From the NCBI GenBank assembly GCA_029821455.1, contig JALGTI010000069.1, positions 1-19,064 on the forward strand: a DNA stretch of 19,064 nt, written 5' to 3'. Below the pieces are notes generated by a model, which made no database searches, was not told where the DNA came from, and saw only the letters and a program-made list of their open reading frames with translations. The DNA comes from Candidatus Zipacnadia bacterium (GTDB lineage Bacteria > Armatimonadota > Zipacnadia > Zipacnadales > Zipacnadaceae). The translations under genes and the position numbers were made by a program. Positions 17,601 through 19,064 of the stretch are shown here, one piece after another (positions within the stretch are counted from its first letter, which is position 1; each line of letters begins with the position of its first letter).

Positions 17601-18445
17601 GGCCGTGGTTCTCGTCGGGTGATGGCGAGCTGCTAGGGGTCGTGATCCCCCAGGCTTCTCCGGGTAGGCTCACGGCGCTCGGAAGGGGGATACCGAGTCT
17701 TGATAAGCTCAAGCCATACGTCACGCTGTGGGGAGCAGATCCCATCTGGCGCTCTACGGCGACCACAACCGCGCCGTCCCTGCAGGATTTCAGGAACGCA
17801 ACGGCTAGCGAAACAGGTTTGACGCTTGACGAATTGCAGGGCGTGAAGGTCTCTGTGGCCGGCCATGCGGTTGAGTATGATCCTGACCGTCAGCTATGGT
17901 ATTGCGACATTGAGATAGACCCCGGTCAGTCCTACTATCCGTTCATCCGCCTGGCGCTGGCGCGCTATCAGCCCATGTCAGTGAAGACTGGCACAGCGGA
18001 TGTCAAGCTCTCGCGTATTATGCTCGCTGATTTTGCGCAGCTCGCCCCTGACAGAATTGCCGGAATCGTGTTCGATGCCTCTGACGCCAAACTCCTGACA
18101 GTCTCGGTTGCCGGGCCAACCTACAGCGCCTCCGCAGCGGGCAGAGGGGGCAGTGAAGTCGAGGTCACCGTGGAGACACGGCGGCCTGACATCGAGGGCG
18201 ATCTGGGCTGGACACCGGTGCCGGATGCTGTCTCCGAACTGCCGCAGGGAGCGGTGCGAGCCAAGGGCAGAATCTGGACCGGGAAGGTGACCCTGCCTGA
18301 ACCGCGAGGGAGCAAACCATTCAGGCTAGTCATCAAAGAGTACGAGCGATTCAGAGTTGCTGGGCCACCGGTTGCGCTCCTGGGGATGACGAGCATCCCC
18401 GCCACCGAGCGCCGAGTAGTCTATGCCGAGGCGCTGGAGATCTGA
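14648..18445 (+). CDS. Very large uncharacterised beta-rich protein
   Basis: This 1265-aa product starts at ATG 14648, with AAAGGGTG ending 6 bases upstream and 21 bp after the previous stop, so it should be co-transcribed with that gene. There is no signal peptide and no membrane segment, so it should be cytoplasmic or exported by a dedicated route. The N-terminus reads MWTALPNGVVG...RLSVFVSPRL. A segment DLYLPESLFRWAGWSLVAPR lies at about 470-490, and an FN3-like strand pattern GTRYQIRARAVDLAGNSL at about 529-546. Near the C-terminus YYPFIRLALARYQPMS and LSRIMLADFAQLAPDR fall at about 1094-1136. These look like strongly conserved blocks of a family, and I have a vague memory of similar blocks in other bacterial hypothetical proteins, but no function. 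The reading frame is intact along its whole length, unlike its upstream neighbour. Confidence 0.8.
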   Translation: MKKQTVMWTALPNGVVGSRLRLSVFVSPRLETDEILPGNTTPTLGQFPDFLEWPEKTLEFSVRFDGSPALPADRVSAPPSLKLWQALFDAKTYVEPYKFKGLHDRLIRSYPVKHVVSFLKDQYQHVALESPTEFPSVEGMTKRRKSLFQIGFYEEEPRPGLAALPTNREARLVGELEQTLARNKAIPPSETPDPPKDFLQLKLFHRPLNAPDPAKPGEYKRAKIEIPDIDFHQMVSSLGDYPELLRKMGLVIDLEVPLPAGVPPSTRVWVEVSWSPVAGLTTINVTPKTKCTLNGGFRAEPQGNELTNGMLRLRDPSKPAEFQPYDVVQVDPDGAALKAMDFASNLMRRMSPTHRTADTPENASFPSMQSAGISLAKMGRAFELVQAFQKARLNNNAAETSPPLEVTLYAEDIVRGYHVDIRDGQSGKWHSLCRRVGHYDFVSSGTSLEIEDEGFISMSVTESADGSSPDLYLPESLFRWAGWSLVAPRPGLRIGLENEPEEFENEDPTDFGLETNFEAAPKSLPRLRFGTRYQIRARAVDLAGNSLTLEEADGLMALPLAEHVTTDKSFTYLRFEPLSSPAVVLRRRVKESPGESLERLVIHSYNDAPPKDSVPTEEDSQRHIAPPLGSQLMAETHKMFDTATGMDKNAYSMIIEKEGTLSAGEDPLEEQVHNEAQLQLPYLPDPVARGTALFGLPGAATKATQVAFDGKWPETKAFRIRIVEGKGKPKWNATSRVLTVLLPKAELARVKLSSYLSEEDLKLMGMWRWIEESSAPAAKKAELHKHALEGRHWMITPFREIVLVHAVQQPLKAPKFDYLKGIKNIGATYAMLYAEVPISGKSTSKLDLEAEWEEPIDALAEPTWQTIPGQAHVCEFPVEPEDDVVKIARQRHEFGDTKYRKVNYTAVATTRFRDYFPFTDEQIESGEVKITRESAKFPLDILSSARPAAPKVLYVIPTFGWERKKLPKGLASKRSGGGLRVYMERPWFSSGDGELLGVVIPQASPGRLTALGRGIPSLDKLKPYVTLWGADPIWRSTATTTAPSLQDFRNATASETGLTLDELQGVKVSVAGHAVEYDPDRQLWYCDIEIDPGQSYYPFIRLALARYQPMSVKTGTADVKLSRIMLADFAQLAPDRIAGIVFDASDAKLLTVSVAGPTYSASAAGRGGSEVEVTVETRRPDIEGDLGWTPVPDAVSELPQGAVRAKGRIWTGKVTLPEPRGSKPFRLVIKEYERFRVAGPPVALLGMTSIPATERRVVYAEALEI

Positions 18446-18477
18446 GCTAGCACGCGATCCCGACGGGGCGGACTTCT

Positions 18478-18526
18478 TGGGACAGGCGTGATGACTGTCC
18501 CACCGCACCATTACCGCCTTGGCGGT
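18478..18526. terminator. Possible convergent terminator hairpins
   Basis: Two inverted repeats fill the 86-bp gap between convergent stops: TGGGACAG / CTGTCCCA (18478-18502, 9-base loop) and ACCGCC / GGCGGT (18513-18526, 2-base loop). Neither is followed by a good T-run, so factor-independent termination is only a possibility; the position suggests transcript-end structures. Confidence 0.4.
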
Positions 18527-18531
18527 CCAGG

Positions 18532-19064
18532 TCAGTCCTGGTCACACATCCGGAAAGTCGCACGCAGGGCCTCAACCAGGTCCCCCTTGGGGCTGAACTC
18601 GTGCCCCACGTACAGGTCATACCCCGTCCCCGCGATCGTCTTGCAGATCCCCGCGTAGTTCAACTCCTGGGTATCATCCATATCGTTGCGTCCGGGGTTG
18701 CCGGCGGTGTGGAAATGGCCGATCCACCGGATGTTGTCCCGGATGGTGCGGATGATATCGCCTTCCATAATCTGCATGTGGTAGATGTCATACAGCAGCT
18801 TGACTCGGGGGCTTGCGACCTTCTCGCAGACCGCTACACCCCAGGCGGTGTGGTCGCACTGATAACCAGGATGGTCAACCTTGGAGTTCAGCAGCTCGGT
18901 GTTGAGATTGACACCCTTCTCCTCGGCATAGGGAGCGACACGACGCAGGCCATCGGCGACAGCGTCTATCGCCTCCAGCTCGCCCATATGTGGCTGGCGG
19001 TTACCACTAAAGCAGATGAGGCCGCCAATGCCGTGTGCGGCGGCGACATCTATGGACTCCCGCA
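18532..19064 (-). CDS. Hydroxypyruvate isomerase-like TIM-barrel protein, N-terminus cut by the window edge
   Basis: The frame is open from the window end to the stop, so the first part of the protein lies outside; the internal ATG at 18987 is not the start, because in-frame text upstream (IGGLICFSGNR) is clearly part of the fold. Family landmarks are AEEKGVNLNTELLNSKVDHP (metal-binding Glu region), CDHTAWGV, KLLYDIYHMQIMEGD, GHFHTAGNPGR and GHEFSPKGD (second active-site Glu region). These match the xylose isomerase-like TIM-barrel group in its hydroxypyruvate isomerase branch, which interconverts hydroxypyruvate and tartronate semialdehyde in glyoxylate/glycerate metabolism. Related sugar phosphate isomerases and epimerases share the fold, so the exact substrate is inferred. 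It is convergent with the large plus-strand cluster and functionally unrelated to it as far as I can see. Confidence 0.88.
   Translation of the reverse strand, partial: RESIDVAAAHGIGGLICFSGNRQPHMGELEAIDAVADGLRRVAPYAEEKGVNLNTELLNSKVDHPGYQCDHTAWGVAVCEKVASPRVKLLYDIYHMQIMEGDIIRTIRDNIRWIGHFHTAGNPGRNDMDDTQELNYAGICKTIAGTGYDLYVGHEFSPKGDLVEALRATFRMCDQD

Overview
The window is a chromosomal stretch of roughly 60% GC from a bacterium that looks diderm. The evidence for two membranes is a large outer-membrane beta-barrel-like protein ending in an aromatic residue, together with two type IV pilus retraction-type ATPases. The style of the hydroxypyruvate isomerase, the Asp/Gly-rich FN3 repeats and a 'GQDARAT'-type inverted repeat remind me of Armatimonadota or Planctomycetes-like phyla. 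That placement is recollection and inference, not a proven assignment.

Layout. (1) Positions 2-982, plus strand: the 3' part of an alanine racemase gene cut by the window edge, ending at a strong hairpin. (2) Positions 1061-9547, minus strand: a co-directional run that reads, in transcription order, two tandem PilT/PilU-like ATPases, a DUF2225-type zinc-finger/TPR protein, a 900-aa beta-barrel-like protein and a 687-aa secreted FN3 repeat protein. The gaps of about 170-200 bp after the ATPases leave open whether this is one operon. (3) Positions 9647-9810, minus strand: a complete stand-alone tRNA-Ala(GGC) unit with promoter, encoded CCA and intrinsic terminator. (4) Positions 10052-18445, plus strand: a cluster of very large uncharacterised proteins. 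These are a 588-aa protein with a Tat-like N-terminus and a Pro/Gln linker, a roughly 940-aa protein that is broken by a frameshift in this sequence, and a 1265-aa beta-rich protein. (5) Position 18532 to the window end, minus strand: a hydroxypyruvate isomerase-like TIM barrel, convergent with the cluster and cut by the window edge.

The ATPases, barrel and FN3 protein suggest a cell-surface neighbourhood (pilus retraction, outer membrane, secreted adhesin-like repeats). The racemase, tRNA and isomerase are housekeeping or metabolic. The plus-strand cluster is the most novel part. Tight spacing, same orientation and large size suggest that its products act together, but I recognise no characterised function. 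The sequence also shows one clear reading-frame break (about 12170-12206) and possibly a second (about 11815), so the real gene models there may be longer than the open frames.
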